From the IMG/VR virus record IMGVR_UViG_3300042301_004602, positions 1-21,561 of that record: a stretch of DNA of 21,561 bases; one strand, written 5' to 3'. The first letter of the stretch is position 1, and each line of letters opens with the position of its first letter. A model generated the notes under the pieces. The model searched no databases, was not told the DNA's origin, and worked only from the letters and a program-made list of their open reading frames with translations. Below, piece by piece: positions 14,153 through 19,944 of this stretch. The translations under genes were made by a program, and so were the position numbers. The DNA is from a virus.

Positions 14153-14191
14153 ATGCCAATTCTAGGTTCACAGGCGTCACGCGGGCGTTAA
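14153..14191 (+). pseudogene. Remnant of a fourth adhesin start (12 codons)
   Basis: ATGCCAATTCTAGG here is identical to the first 14 bases of adhesins B and C. It then reads MPILGSQASRGR and stops at TAA. It lies 3 nt after companion C, where a further cassette would begin. No -10 box stands 6 nt before it. It is best read as the stub of a deleted cassette, though a conserved short peptide or a recombination site cannot be excluded. Confidence 0.6.
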
Positions 14192-14195
14192 GTAG

Positions 14196-14201
14196 TATAA
14201 T
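14196..14201 (+). promoter_or_regulatory. -10 box of the DUF3039 gene (leaderless type)
   Basis: A consensus TATAAT ends 7 nt before the ATG at 14209. It overlaps the end of the adhesin remnant region. No -35 is recognisable. Confidence 0.5.
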
Positions 14202-14208
14202 TGCAAGC

Positions 14209-14436
14209 ATGAGCGACGTAATAATAGAAGTTGATACTGAAGCAGATCTGCGCGTAGACGCAGGAGATCACGACAAGTTTTCGCATTATATTCACCGCGA
14301 CCAGATGATGGAAGCCTTCGTAGAAGGTAAGCCTGCACTGGCTCTATGTGGGAAAATATGGGTACCAACCAGGGATGGAAAGAAATTCCCCATATGCAAG
14401 CCCTGTAAAGAAATCTTTGAAACACTAGATAAGTAA
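14209..14436 (+). CDS. DUF3039-type small zinc-binding protein
   Basis: A 75-aa protein. GDHDKFSHYIHRDQMMEA, GKPALALCGKIWVPTRDG and KKFPICKPCKEIFETL match the actinobacterial DUF3039 family as I know it. CGK, then CKPC, could bind one metal ion together with a histidine from FSHYIH. The function of the family is not known. The frame extends upstream to 14131, but the ATG at 14209 is preferred because a TATAAT lies 7 nt before it and the domain begins just after. Its presence supports an actinobacterial host. Confidence 0.8.
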   Translation: MSDVIIEVDTEADLRVDAGDHDKFSHYIHRDQMMEAFVEGKPALALCGKIWVPTRDGKKFPICKPCKEIFETLDK

Positions 14437-14450
14437 CACGTTTTGGTTGA

Positions 14451-14470
14451 AAGACAGTATAATTTGTCTT
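14451..14470 (+). promoter_or_regulatory. nrdJ promoter with a palindrome over the -10 box
   Basis: TATAAT (14458-14463) is flanked by AAGACA (14451-14456) and TGTCTT (14465-14470), a 6-bp inverted repeat with 8 bp between. This could be an operator. The leader of roughly 40 nt that follows carries GGGGG before the GTG start, unlike the leaderless genes nearby. Confidence 0.5.
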
Positions 14471-14509
14471 CTACTTTTAGATTAAAACACATATTTCACG
14501 GGGGTAACG

Positions 14510-16552
14510 GTGAGCTTTTTCTCTTTCAAACTAAGCGATGACTACGTACAAGGCTACAAAGAAAAGAAAGCTCCGTTTGGTTATACAGACGCAGCGGGTA
14601 ACTCCGTTGGAGAGATTACCTTTCTTCGTACGTACTCTCGCTTAAAAGAGAACGGAGAAAAAGAAAATTGGGCCGAGGTCTGCGAGCGTGTCATCAACGG
14701 CATGTACTCCATTCAAAAGGATCACTGTAAGTCGCAACGACTTCCCTGGAACGATTCACGCGCGCAGGCGTCCGCCAAGGAGGCGTTTGATAGACTGTTT
14801 AACTTAAAGTGGACGCCGCCTGGCCGTGGTCTTTGGGTTATGGGCACACCCTTAGTTAACGTACAAAAGAACTCTGCAGCGTTGCAAAACTGCGCATTCG
14901 TTTCAACACTTGAAATGACAAAGCAAAATCCAGCAAAGCCATTTGCGTTTCTTATGGAGGCGTCAATGCTTGGCGTCGGTGTAGGCTTTGACGATAAAGG
15001 TGCGGACAAGGACTTTGCGATTTATTCACCGCAAGGCGATGAAACATTCGTCATCCCAGATACGAGAGAAGGCTGGGTTGAATCACTCTCGCTTATCATT
15101 AACGCTTACCTAAAGCCAGATCAAAAGAATCCTGTGTTTGATTATTCGCTAGTGCGTCCCGCGGGAGTTCCAATTAAGACATTTGGTGGAACCGCCGCAG
15201 GGCATGAGCCTTTAGAGCGTTTGCACAACTACATCCGCAACATATTCAAAGGACGTAAAGGTGAAAAAGTTAGTCGCGTTGATATTGCTGATATCGGTAA
15301 TCTTATCGGTGTTTGCGTCGTTAGTGGCAATGTTCGTCGCTCTGCTGAGCTTTTAATTGGTCGACTAGACGATGACACATTCCTAAACCTTAAGAATGCA
15401 GAGCGTTTCCCAGAGCGTAACTCCTACGACCCAGCATCACCGGGTTGGGGTTGGATGTCGAATAACTCTATTGAAACAACCGTAGGACAAAACTTAGACA
15501 AGATCGTTGAAGGCATTGCCCGTAACGGTGAGCCTGGCGTAGTCTGGATGGACGTATCGCGTAAGTATGGACGATTAGCAGATCCTGTAAACAATAAAGA
15601 TCACCGCGTCGTGGGATACAACCCTTGCGCGGAGCAGAGTCTAGAATCATACGAGTGCTGCACACTCGTTGAGACATATCTAGGACGTCACGATTCACTA
15701 GAAGATTATAAGCGCACGTTGAAGTTTGCTTACCTATATGCTAAGACCGTAACGCTGCTCCCTACACACTGGGAGGAGACAAACGCAATCATGCAACGTA
15801 ACCGCCGCATCGGGACCTCGATGTCAGGTGTTGCTAACTTTGCAGATAACAAGGGCCTTCCAACTCTTCGCGAGTGGATGGACGAAGGTTACAAGCACAT
15901 CAAGGCGTACGACAACACATACTCAGAGTGGCTTGGTATTCGTGAGTCAATCAAGATGACAACCGTTAAGCCTTCAGGAACAGTTTCAATTCTTGCTGGT
16001 GAGTCACCAGGAGTTCACTGGACACCAGGCGGAGAGTACTTTAACCGCGCAATTCGTTTCTCTAACGAGGATCCAATGTTGCCACTATTCAAGATGGCAA
16101 ACTATAGAGTAGAGCCTGCGTCAGAGTCGCCAGACTCTACAAGCGTCGTGTTCTTCCCTATTAAGTCAAACGCTAAGCGCGCAGAGCGTGAGGTATCAAT
16201 CTTTGAAAAGACAGCCATCGCCGCAACCGCGCAGCGTTACTGGTCAGATAACTCTGTATCTGTAACCGTATCGTTTGACCCTGAAAAGGAAGCCGAGCAC
16301 GTAGGAACAGTCTTGCACATGTACGACGGACAGTTGAAGACCGTATCTTTTCTACCTATGGGTAACTTTACGTATCCGCAGATGCCTTACACTCAAATAA
16401 CTAAGGAAGAATACGAAGCTGATACGATGAAGCTGTTCCCGATTGATTTCACAGGAGTCTACGCGGGAATGGCCTCAGACGCCATCGGTGATGCATACTG
16501 CACAACAGATGCGTGTGAGGTTAAACTAATCGTAGAAAACTTGAAAGGTTAA
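14510..16552 (+). CDS. nrdJ: Adenosylcobalamin-dependent ribonucleoside-triphosphate reductase (class II, monomeric type)
   Basis: A 680-aa enzyme that makes deoxynucleotides using coenzyme B12. It follows the Lactobacillus leichmannii type: Cys128 in LQNCAFVST, the radical-site run NPCAEQSL at 371-378 (Cys373 and Glu375) and partner Cys384 in ECCTL, 11 residues later as in the family. GTSMSGVANF at 435-444 and KPSGTVSILAGESPG at 487-501 form the nucleotide-binding barrel. The C-terminal redox pair is Cys664/Cys669 (YCTTDACE), to be re-reduced by thioredoxin. It is about 60 residues shorter than the bacterial enzyme. The GTG start has GGGGG upstream. It needs host B12, and no cobalamin riboswitch fits in the short leader. 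Confidence 0.95.
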   Translation: MSFFSFKLSDDYVQGYKEKKAPFGYTDAAGNSVGEITFLRTYSRLKENGEKENWAEVCERVINGMYSIQKDHCKSQRLPWNDSRAQASAKEAFDRLFNLKWTPPGRGLWVMGTPLVNVQKNSAALQNCAFVSTLEMTKQNPAKPFAFLMEASMLGVGVGFDDKGADKDFAIYSPQGDETFVIPDTREGWVESLSLIINAYLKPDQKNPVFDYSLVRPAGVPIKTFGGTAAGHEPLERLHNYIRNIFKGRKGEKVSRVDIADIGNLIGVCVVSGNVRRSAELLIGRLDDDTFLNLKNAERFPERNSYDPASPGWGWMSNNSIETTVGQNLDKIVEGIARNGEPGVVWMDVSRKYGRLADPVNNKDHRVVGYNPCAEQSLESYECCTLVETYLGRHDSLEDYKRTLKFAYLYAKTVTLLPTHWEETNAIMQRNRRIGTSMSGVANFADNKGLPTLREWMDEGYKHIKAYDNTYSEWLGIRESIKMTTVKPSGTVSILAGESPGVHWTPGGEYFNRAIRFSNEDPMLPLFKMANYRVEPASESPDSTSVVFFPIKSNAKRAEREVSIFEKTAIAATAQRYWSDNSVSVTVSFDPEKEAEHVGTVLHMYDGQLKTVSFLPMGNFTYPQMPYTQITKEEYEADTMKLFPIDFTGVYAGMASDAIGDAYCTTDACEVKLIVENLKG

Positions 16553-16557
16553 GACAA

Positions 16558-16788
16558 ATGGATATTAAAGATAAGTTAATGTTTTTTATAACTCTAGGTA
16601 TACTAGGGTTTATCGGTCTTGTAGTTGTGGGCGAGTACACGGCTATGATCTCGGCGCAGAAGCTTACAGGTGAAGCTGTAGGAACAAACCCTGACGCTAT
16701 CAACTTAGTGCAGAATGCTCTCGTAGGACTTATTGGAATTATTGGCGGTTACTTTGCCGGTAAGGGCAGTAAAGACGGCGATAAGTAG
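16558..16788 (+). CDS. Small membrane protein with two spans, holin candidate
   Basis: A 76-aa protein with a first span LMFFITLGILGFIGLVVVG (about 7-25) and a second ALVGLIGIIGGYFAG (about 54-68), joined by a loop with the charged/polar stretch SAQKLTGEAVGTNPD. It ends in the polar tail KGSKDGDK. No signal peptide is likely. Size and topology fit a phage holin, but many phage membrane proteins look alike and the endolysin is far away. It starts 5 nt after the nrdJ stop and precedes the FmdB-like gene by 2 nt, so the three are likely co-transcribed. Confidence 0.7.
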   Translation: MDIKDKLMFFITLGILGFIGLVVVGEYTAMISAQKLTGEAVGTNPDAINLVQNALVGLIGIIGGYFAGKGSKDGDK

Positions 16789-16790
16789 TT

Positions 16791-16970
16791 ATGCCTACCT
16801 ACGAATATCACTGTAAAAAAGGTCACTACAACCTCATAGAGCGTAGTATCAACGACCCTGAGGGTAAACCAACGTGCACCGCTCCTGATTGCTCTGAAGA
16901 GCTTAAGAGGCAATACAACGTGCCCTCTGTAAGCTTCAAAGGAAACGGGTTTTACTCGACGTCCAAATGA
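16791..16970 (+). CDS. FmdB-type zinc-ribbon microprotein
   Basis: A 59-aa protein with the FmdB-family start MPTYEYHC and end SFKGNGFYSTSK. The putative metal site is Cys8, His12 in CKKGH, and the CTAPDC pair. The family is often annotated as regulatory, with little proof. No ribosome site is seen; the ATG lies 2 nt after the upstream stop, suggesting coupled translation. It starts a run of small metal-binding proteins (WhiB pair, 18053, 19392, 19804, 20165). Confidence 0.85.
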   Translation: MPTYEYHCKKGHYNLIERSINDPEGKPTCTAPDCSEELKRQYNVPSVSFKGNGFYSTSK

Positions 16971-16993
16971 TGTACTTTAGGCATAGTTCAATA

Positions 16994-16999
16994 TAGGAT
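16994..16999 (+). promoter_or_regulatory. -10 box of the first WhiB-like gene (leaderless type)
   Basis: TAGGAT ends 6 nt before the ATG at 17006. No ribosome site lies between. A -35 is not clear. Confidence 0.5.
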
Positions 17000-17005
17000 T
17001 GTTCA

Positions 17006-17329
17006 ATGCCAAAAGGAAGCCCTTCACTTACCAACGCCCGTAGTTCAATGCATAACCTGCGCCCCGTCTATGACGAGTGGGCTTGGCAGGAAGAGTCAAA
17101 TTGTCGTGGCGAAGACTCAGAGGTATTCTTTTTAGATCCGCAGGCGCGTGGTAAAAACAAACGCGATAAAGAACGCGAAGCTAAAAAGATATGTAAAGGT
17201 TGCCCTGTAGTTCAACAATGCTTAAACCACGCACTTGCAATCCCAGAGTTTTTTGGTGTCTGGGGAGGAATGACCGCGGATGAACGAAACTCTATTCTTC
17301 GCAAGCGAGGATTAAGAATAATCAAGTAA
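17006..17329 (+). CDS. WhiB-like transcription regulator 1
   Basis: A 107-aa WhiB-family protein. Four cysteines at 33, 63, 66 and 72 (NCRGED, ICKGCPVVQQC) are placed to hold a [4Fe-4S] cluster. The turn GVWGGMTADER at 84-94 and the basic tail RKRGLRIIK complete the family pattern. WhiB proteins bind the principal sigma factor and tune transcription; they are limited to Actinobacteria and their phages. It carries a Ser/Asn-rich N-terminal extension and an insertion DPQARGKNKRDKERE between Cys33 and Cys63, making it different from copy 2. Phage WhiB proteins can repress host whiB genes, known for one mycobacteriophage protein. Confidence 0.93.
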   Translation: MPKGSPSLTNARSSMHNLRPVYDEWAWQEESNCRGEDSEVFFLDPQARGKNKRDKEREAKKICKGCPVVQQCLNHALAIPEFFGVWGGMTADERNSILRKRGLRIIK

Positions 17330-17330
17330 G

Positions 17331-17379
17331 TGTAAACTAATAACTTATAGTTTACAAGAGTATCCATTTTGTATATGGT
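17331..17379 (+). promoter_or_regulatory. Promoter of the second WhiB-like gene with an operator-like palindrome
   Basis: TGTAAACTA (17331-17339) and TAGTTTACA (17348-17356) are perfect 9-bp arms 8 bp apart. The last six bases, TTTACA, form a -35; 17 bp later TATGGT (17374-17379) is a -10 that ends 6 nt before the ATG at 17386. The palindrome covers the -35, as an operator would. Confidence 0.6.
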
Positions 17380-17385
17380 CCGTCC

Positions 17386-17670
17386 ATGGCATTGGACATA
17401 CAACTATCTAGCAATTACCCTGTCTTTAAAGATCATGGAGTCCCAGCTTGTGCGACTACAGATCCGGAGATATTCTTTCCAGAAAAAGGAGCAAAGGGTC
17501 AATCTCTGTATATCGTCAACGCGGCTCGAAGAATGTGCGCAGGCTGCCCATATAAGCAACCTTGTCTTGACTGGGCCGTCGTCCACGATGAAATGGGAAT
17601 CTGGGGCGGTACGACCGCTAAAGAGCGACGTATTCACCGCAGAAAGCTTAAAAGTAACAAACAGCAATAA
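17386..17670 (+). CDS. WhiB-like transcription regulator 2
   Basis: A 94-aa WhiB-family protein. Cluster cysteines are 22 (PACATTDPEIFFPEKG), 51, 54 and 60 (MCAGCPYKQPC), with GIWGGTTAKERR at 71-82 and a basic tail HRRKLKSNKQQ. It is closer than copy 1 to the standard pattern (C, D, FFP). Two WhiB proteins in tandem suggest that the phage resets host transcription in two steps or against two targets, an inference. It has its own promoter with a palindrome over the -35; copy 1 or 2 could bind there. A leaderless mRNA is likely. Confidence 0.93.
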   Translation: MALDIQLSSNYPVFKDHGVPACATTDPEIFFPEKGAKGQSLYIVNAARRMCAGCPYKQPCLDWAVVHDEMGIWGGTTAKERRIHRRKLKSNKQQ

Positions 17671-17674
17671 GTGA

Positions 17675-17739
17675 TAAAATAATAAAGCTTTCTTGGGAGA
17701 GGTAAGCAGACCTTACCACCTCTACCCTAGGGAGATTAA
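17675..17739 (+). promoter_or_regulatory. Promoter and structured 5' leader of the 98-aa membrane protein
   Basis: TAAAAT (17675-17680) may act as -10. The leader then holds the hairpin GGTAAG (17701-17706)/CTTACC (17712-17717) and the palindrome CCCTAGGG (17725-17732), which overlaps the ribosome site AGGGAG. Pairing there could hide the site. Confidence 0.4.
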
Positions 17740-18036
17740 ATGGCAAAAAATAATGATGCTATGGCAATTAACGTAACTAAGGCAGGCCCTGTTACGGCTA
17801 TTGGAAACATCATCATGCGTATAGTTGCAGTATTTGCTGCATCTGGGTTAAGCGTTATCGGCGCTGGCGCAGTTGTTGGAATTAGTACTGCAAAGGCAGT
17901 AATCCTTGCAGGCACACTTGGAGTTGCAACAGTAGTTGAAAAACTAGCACGCGGATTCCTAAATGACGGCAAGCTTACAAAAGATGAGATCAACGGCGCG
18001 TTTGCAGCAGTGGATAAGCGAGCGGCTGCAGAATAA
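17740..18036 (+). CDS. Small membrane protein with a GKLTKDEIN tail, holin candidate
   Basis: A 98-aa protein. After a polar start, hydrophobic segments ARE at about 22-45 (IGNIIMRIVAVFAASGLSVIGAGA) and 46-65 (VVGISTAKAVILAGTLGVAT), followed by a soluble helix EKLARGFLNDGKLTKDEINGAFAAVDKR. Small actinophage proteins with two spans and a GKLTxDEIN end are familiar to me; some are annotated as holins or membrane proteins without proof. The AGGGAG site lies 5 nt before the ATG. It is a better holin candidate than 16558 in topology, but it is not next to the endolysin. Confidence 0.7.
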   Translation: MAKNNDAMAINVTKAGPVTAIGNIIMRIVAVFAASGLSVIGAGAVVGISTAKAVILAGTLGVATVVEKLARGFLNDGKLTKDEINGAFAAVDKRAAAE

Positions 18037-18052
18037 CACGTAGGCATACATA

Positions 18053-18196
18053 ATGTCTACATTAAATAGTTCTTACGGCTTTATGAGTGATGACCGACGT
18101 ATGCAGCAGTGGACATGCGCCATCTGCAGTAAAATATATGTCGTGTCGTCGTTAGCAAGAGACTGCGAGGATGAACATCTAGTCACCGGCAGGTGA
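18053..18196 (+). CDS. 47-aa zinc-finger-like microprotein
   Basis: MSTLNSSYGFMSDDRRMQQW is followed by TCAICSKIYVVSSLARDCEDEH, where two CxxC-spaced cysteines, a third cysteine and a final histidine could bind zinc. The stop is TGA at 18194-18196. No family is recognised. There is no clear ribosome site, and the ATG lies 16 nt after the membrane protein stop. The Cys/His spacing is the main support that it is a gene. Confidence 0.6.
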   Translation: MSTLNSSYGFMSDDRRMQQWTCAICSKIYVVSSLARDCEDEHLVTGR

Positions 18197-18223
18197 TTCG
18201 AAAATAAAACCTATAGGAGAATA

Positions 18224-19327
18224 ATGAAGTTAATCAAAAAAGTAGCAATGGCATCTGTCGTTGCGCTAGGCCTTGGAGTGTTTTCAGCACTTCCGGCAAG
18301 CGCCGCGGACATGTCGCTATCAGTAAAGGTGGGAGCGGCTGTTGCAGGTTCGAACGCAACAACAACTCTAGCACCTGCAGCAGTGACGGTACCAGCAGAC
18401 AACACAGTTGACGAAGCAGACGTAGTTCGTTTGGTCGCAACTGTAGACGCAGGTACATCAGTTTCATTCGCGGCAACAGGAGCTATCAAGCTCGTTGCAG
18501 CTCTCGACAATCCAGCGGCAGTACGTGTACGCTCGACTGACGGAGTTTCAGCAGTTGTTGTAGCAACAGGCACAGGTAACACTGCGACTGTTTACGCCTA
18601 CACAACAAGCGTTGCAGCAGGTACAGTTATCGTTTCTAACGGTGGCGTTACTAACACAATTTATATGAAGGGTACAGCGGGAGCTGCTAACGCAATTTCT
18701 CTAGTTGGTCCTTCTTCTGTGGCTTCCGGCACAGTTGCAACATACACATTTACAGCGGTAGACGCTTTCGGTAACAAGGTATCCGGCCTTGCGATTGCAG
18801 CTACAGTTGCAGGTGCAGCAGTTGCAGCAACTGGTCTTAACACAGCAACAGTTACAACAGCCGTTGAGACATCAACAGTAGGTCTTGGCAACGCAGAGCT
18901 TAAGATTCTTGCTCCTGCTAGCGGATCTATTACAATTGTAGCGACAGCTTCAGGGGTTCCTGCAGTTGCAGCTACCACGGCTGTAAGCGACTTAGCGGCA
19001 GAGCTTGTTAAGGTTAAGGCTGAGCTTGCTGCAGAGAAGGCTGGACGCGCTGCCGATAAGGTAGCTGCGGATAAGGCATTGGCTGACGCTAAGGCTGCAG
19101 CTGATAAGTCTTTGGCTGATGCTAAGACAGAGGCTGCACAGGCTAAAGCTGCTGCAGATGCTGCAATGGCTGTAGTAGTTGCAGATGCGTCTGCTGCTAG
19201 TATTGCTGCAAGTAAGGCAGCGGCTGATCTTACAGCCGCAGTTGCTAGCATGATGAAGAGCGTGGCTTCAATGAAGGCCAAGTACAACGCTATGGCGAAG
19301 AAGTATAAGTTCGCACCAATTAAGTAA
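18224..19327 (+). CDS. Secreted Ala-rich protein with Ig-like part and coiled-coil tail
   Basis: A 367-aa exported protein. The signal peptide MKLIKKVAMASVVALGLGVF runs to an ASA-A cleavage site near residue 27. Residues about 30-255 form beta-rich Ig-like repeats (SLVGPSSVASGTVATYTFTA is typical). From about 258 a long Ala/Lys/Glu/Asp heptad-like helix follows (KVKAELAAEKAGRAADKVA, KALADAKAAADKSLADAK), ending in the basic tail KAKYNAMAKKYKFAPIK. The TAGGAGA ribosome site is 5 nt upstream. It resembles surface proteins of small actinobacteria more than virion proteins, so acquisition from a host is plausible. It could mask receptors or be released with lysis. Function unproven. Confidence 0.75.
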   Translation: MKLIKKVAMASVVALGLGVFSALPASAADMSLSVKVGAAVAGSNATTTLAPAAVTVPADNTVDEADVVRLVATVDAGTSVSFAATGAIKLVAALDNPAAVRVRSTDGVSAVVVATGTGNTATVYAYTTSVAAGTVIVSNGGVTNTIYMKGTAGAANAISLVGPSSVASGTVATYTFTAVDAFGNKVSGLAIAATVAGAAVAATGLNTATVTTAVETSTVGLGNAELKILAPASGSITIVATASGVPAVAATTAVSDLAAELVKVKAELAAEKAGRAADKVAADKALADAKAAADKSLADAKTEAAQAKAAADAAMAVVVADASAASIAASKAAADLTAAVASMMKSVASMKAKYNAMAKKYKFAPIK

Positions 19328-19352
19328 CTGACAACTTAATACAGATAAAGGG

Positions 19353-19379
19353 GCGGGTCCGAGAAATCGGGCCCGCTTT
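19353..19379 (+). terminator. Terminator with GAAA tetraloop after the secreted protein
   Basis: GCGGGTCCGA (19353-19362) pairs with TCGGGCCCGC (19367-19376) with one G-T pair and a GAAA loop. TTTCCTT follows, a weak T tract. It separates the plus block from the convergent minus block. Confidence 0.85.
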
Positions 19380-19391
19380 CCTTATGTAGAC

Positions 19392-19595
19392 TTAAGGTTT
19401 AGGCGGAAGAATATCTAGCTTATCATAGATAGCGGTGGCAGCTTCCCAGATTGTGTCGCTGTTGACAAACGCGTGAATGTCACAAAGAAGGATAATCTTG
19501 TTTTGGATCTCAGCTTTCACCGCAGCGAATGATGGGCAGAGATCACAGACGTCACCGTCAACTATAGGTGAGATCATTCCGTAGTTTAGGGGCAT
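19392..19595 (-). CDS. 67-aa putative zinc-binding protein
   Basis: MPLNYGMISPIVDGDVCDLC has a CxxC pair (residues 17 and 20), and a second site is LLCDIHAF (Cys38, His41). Together they fit a small zinc finger. The rest is helical (SFAAVKAEIQNK, DTIWEAATAIYDKL). No family is recognised. The ATG at 19595 follows a leaderless-type -10 box on the minus strand by 5 nt and has no ribosome site, which supports this start. It ends just before the terminator of the convergent block. Confidence 0.7.
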   Translation of the reverse strand: MPLNYGMISPIVDGDVCDLCPSFAAVKAEIQNKIILLCDIHAFVNSDTIWEAATAIYDKLDILPPKP

Positions 19596-19600
19596 GCCTA

Positions 19601-19606
19601 ATTGTA
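19601..19606 (-). promoter_or_regulatory. -10 box of the 67-aa gene (leaderless type)
   Basis: On the minus strand TACAATTAGGCATG places TACAAT 5 nt before the start codon at 19595. The 8 bases after ANAAT, TTAGGCATG, match the promoter at 11958. Confidence 0.5.
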
Positions 19607-19616
19607 TTAGGTTTGA

Positions 19617-19700
19617 TTATCCCATGAGAGATGCCCACAGGGCGCAACCGATGACAACGATGCCAACGATGATACCTGCGAGAAAGAAGAACTCGTACAT
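19617..19700 (-). CDS. 27-aa single-span membrane microprotein
   Basis: MYEFFFLAGIIVGIVVIGCA is followed by LWASLMG; nearly the whole chain is one hydrophobic span. The stop is TAA at 19617-19619. A good ribosome site, AAAGGA, lies 5 nt upstream inside GACGAAAGGA, the same ten bases that precede the secreted protein at 11879. A membrane-acting peptide or lysis modulator is possible; the function is unknown. It lies just downstream of the tRNA gene. Confidence 0.6.
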   Translation of the reverse strand: MYEFFFLAGIIVGIVVIGCALWASLMG

Positions 19701-19729
19701 ATATTTCCTTTCGTCATTTAATTAACTAG

Positions 19730-19802
19730 AGCGGACGACCGGGTTCGAACCGGCGACCTGAACCTTGGCAAGGTTCCGCGCTACCAACTGCGCTACGTCC
19801 GC
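19730..19802 (-). tRNA. tRNA-Gly (anticodon GCC)
   Basis: A complete cloverleaf on the minus strand. The acceptor stem is GCGGACG/CGTCCGC, the D arm GCGC-AGTTGGTA-GCGC, the anticodon arm GAACC-TTGCCAA-GGTTC with anticodon GCC, and the T arm GCCGG-TTCGAAC-CCGGT (one G-T pair). The discriminator base is U, usual for bacterial tRNA-Gly. CCA is not encoded. It reads GGC and GGT, the main glycine codons of the adhesins. Confidence 0.95.
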
Positions 19803-19803
19803 G

Positions 19804-19944
19804 TTATCTATTAACTATAACCTTTTCCCAATCAGAGTTGCAATCATAGCAGGTATCATCACCGTCGATGACGAGGGAGTCTGACACTACTCCATAGGCT
19901 GTACCCTTACAGTTTGGGCAAAAGAACGTGAACTGAACTGTCAT
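19804..19944 (-). CDS. 46-aa zinc-ribbon microprotein
   Basis: MTVQFTFFCPNCKGTAYGVV has a CPNC knuckle, and CYDCNSDW later gives the second pair, so it is a minimal zinc ribbon. The stop is TAA next to the tRNA. The start is fixed by the ATGA overlap (19941-19944) with the membrane protein stop. It is the last gene of an operon of at least five overlapping small genes. DNA or RNA polymerase contacts are common for such ribbons but not shown here. Confidence 0.75.
   Translation of the reverse strand: MTVQFTFFCPNCKGTAYGVVSDSLVIDGDDTCYDCNSDWEKVIVNR

Noticed and set aside
14471-14509. Cobalamin riboswitch before nrdJ
   Set aside because: The leader is only about 40 nt and shows none of the conserved B12-box core.
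18661-19287. A 208-codon minus-strand frame made of Ala, Ser, Thr and Val
   Set aside because: It mirrors the Ala-rich coiled-coil gene on the other strand and has no support of its own.
19730-19802. tRNA-Gly as a phage attachment site for the serine recombinase
   Set aside because: No duplicated tRNA end is seen in the window, and small serine recombinases do not usually use tRNA genes.
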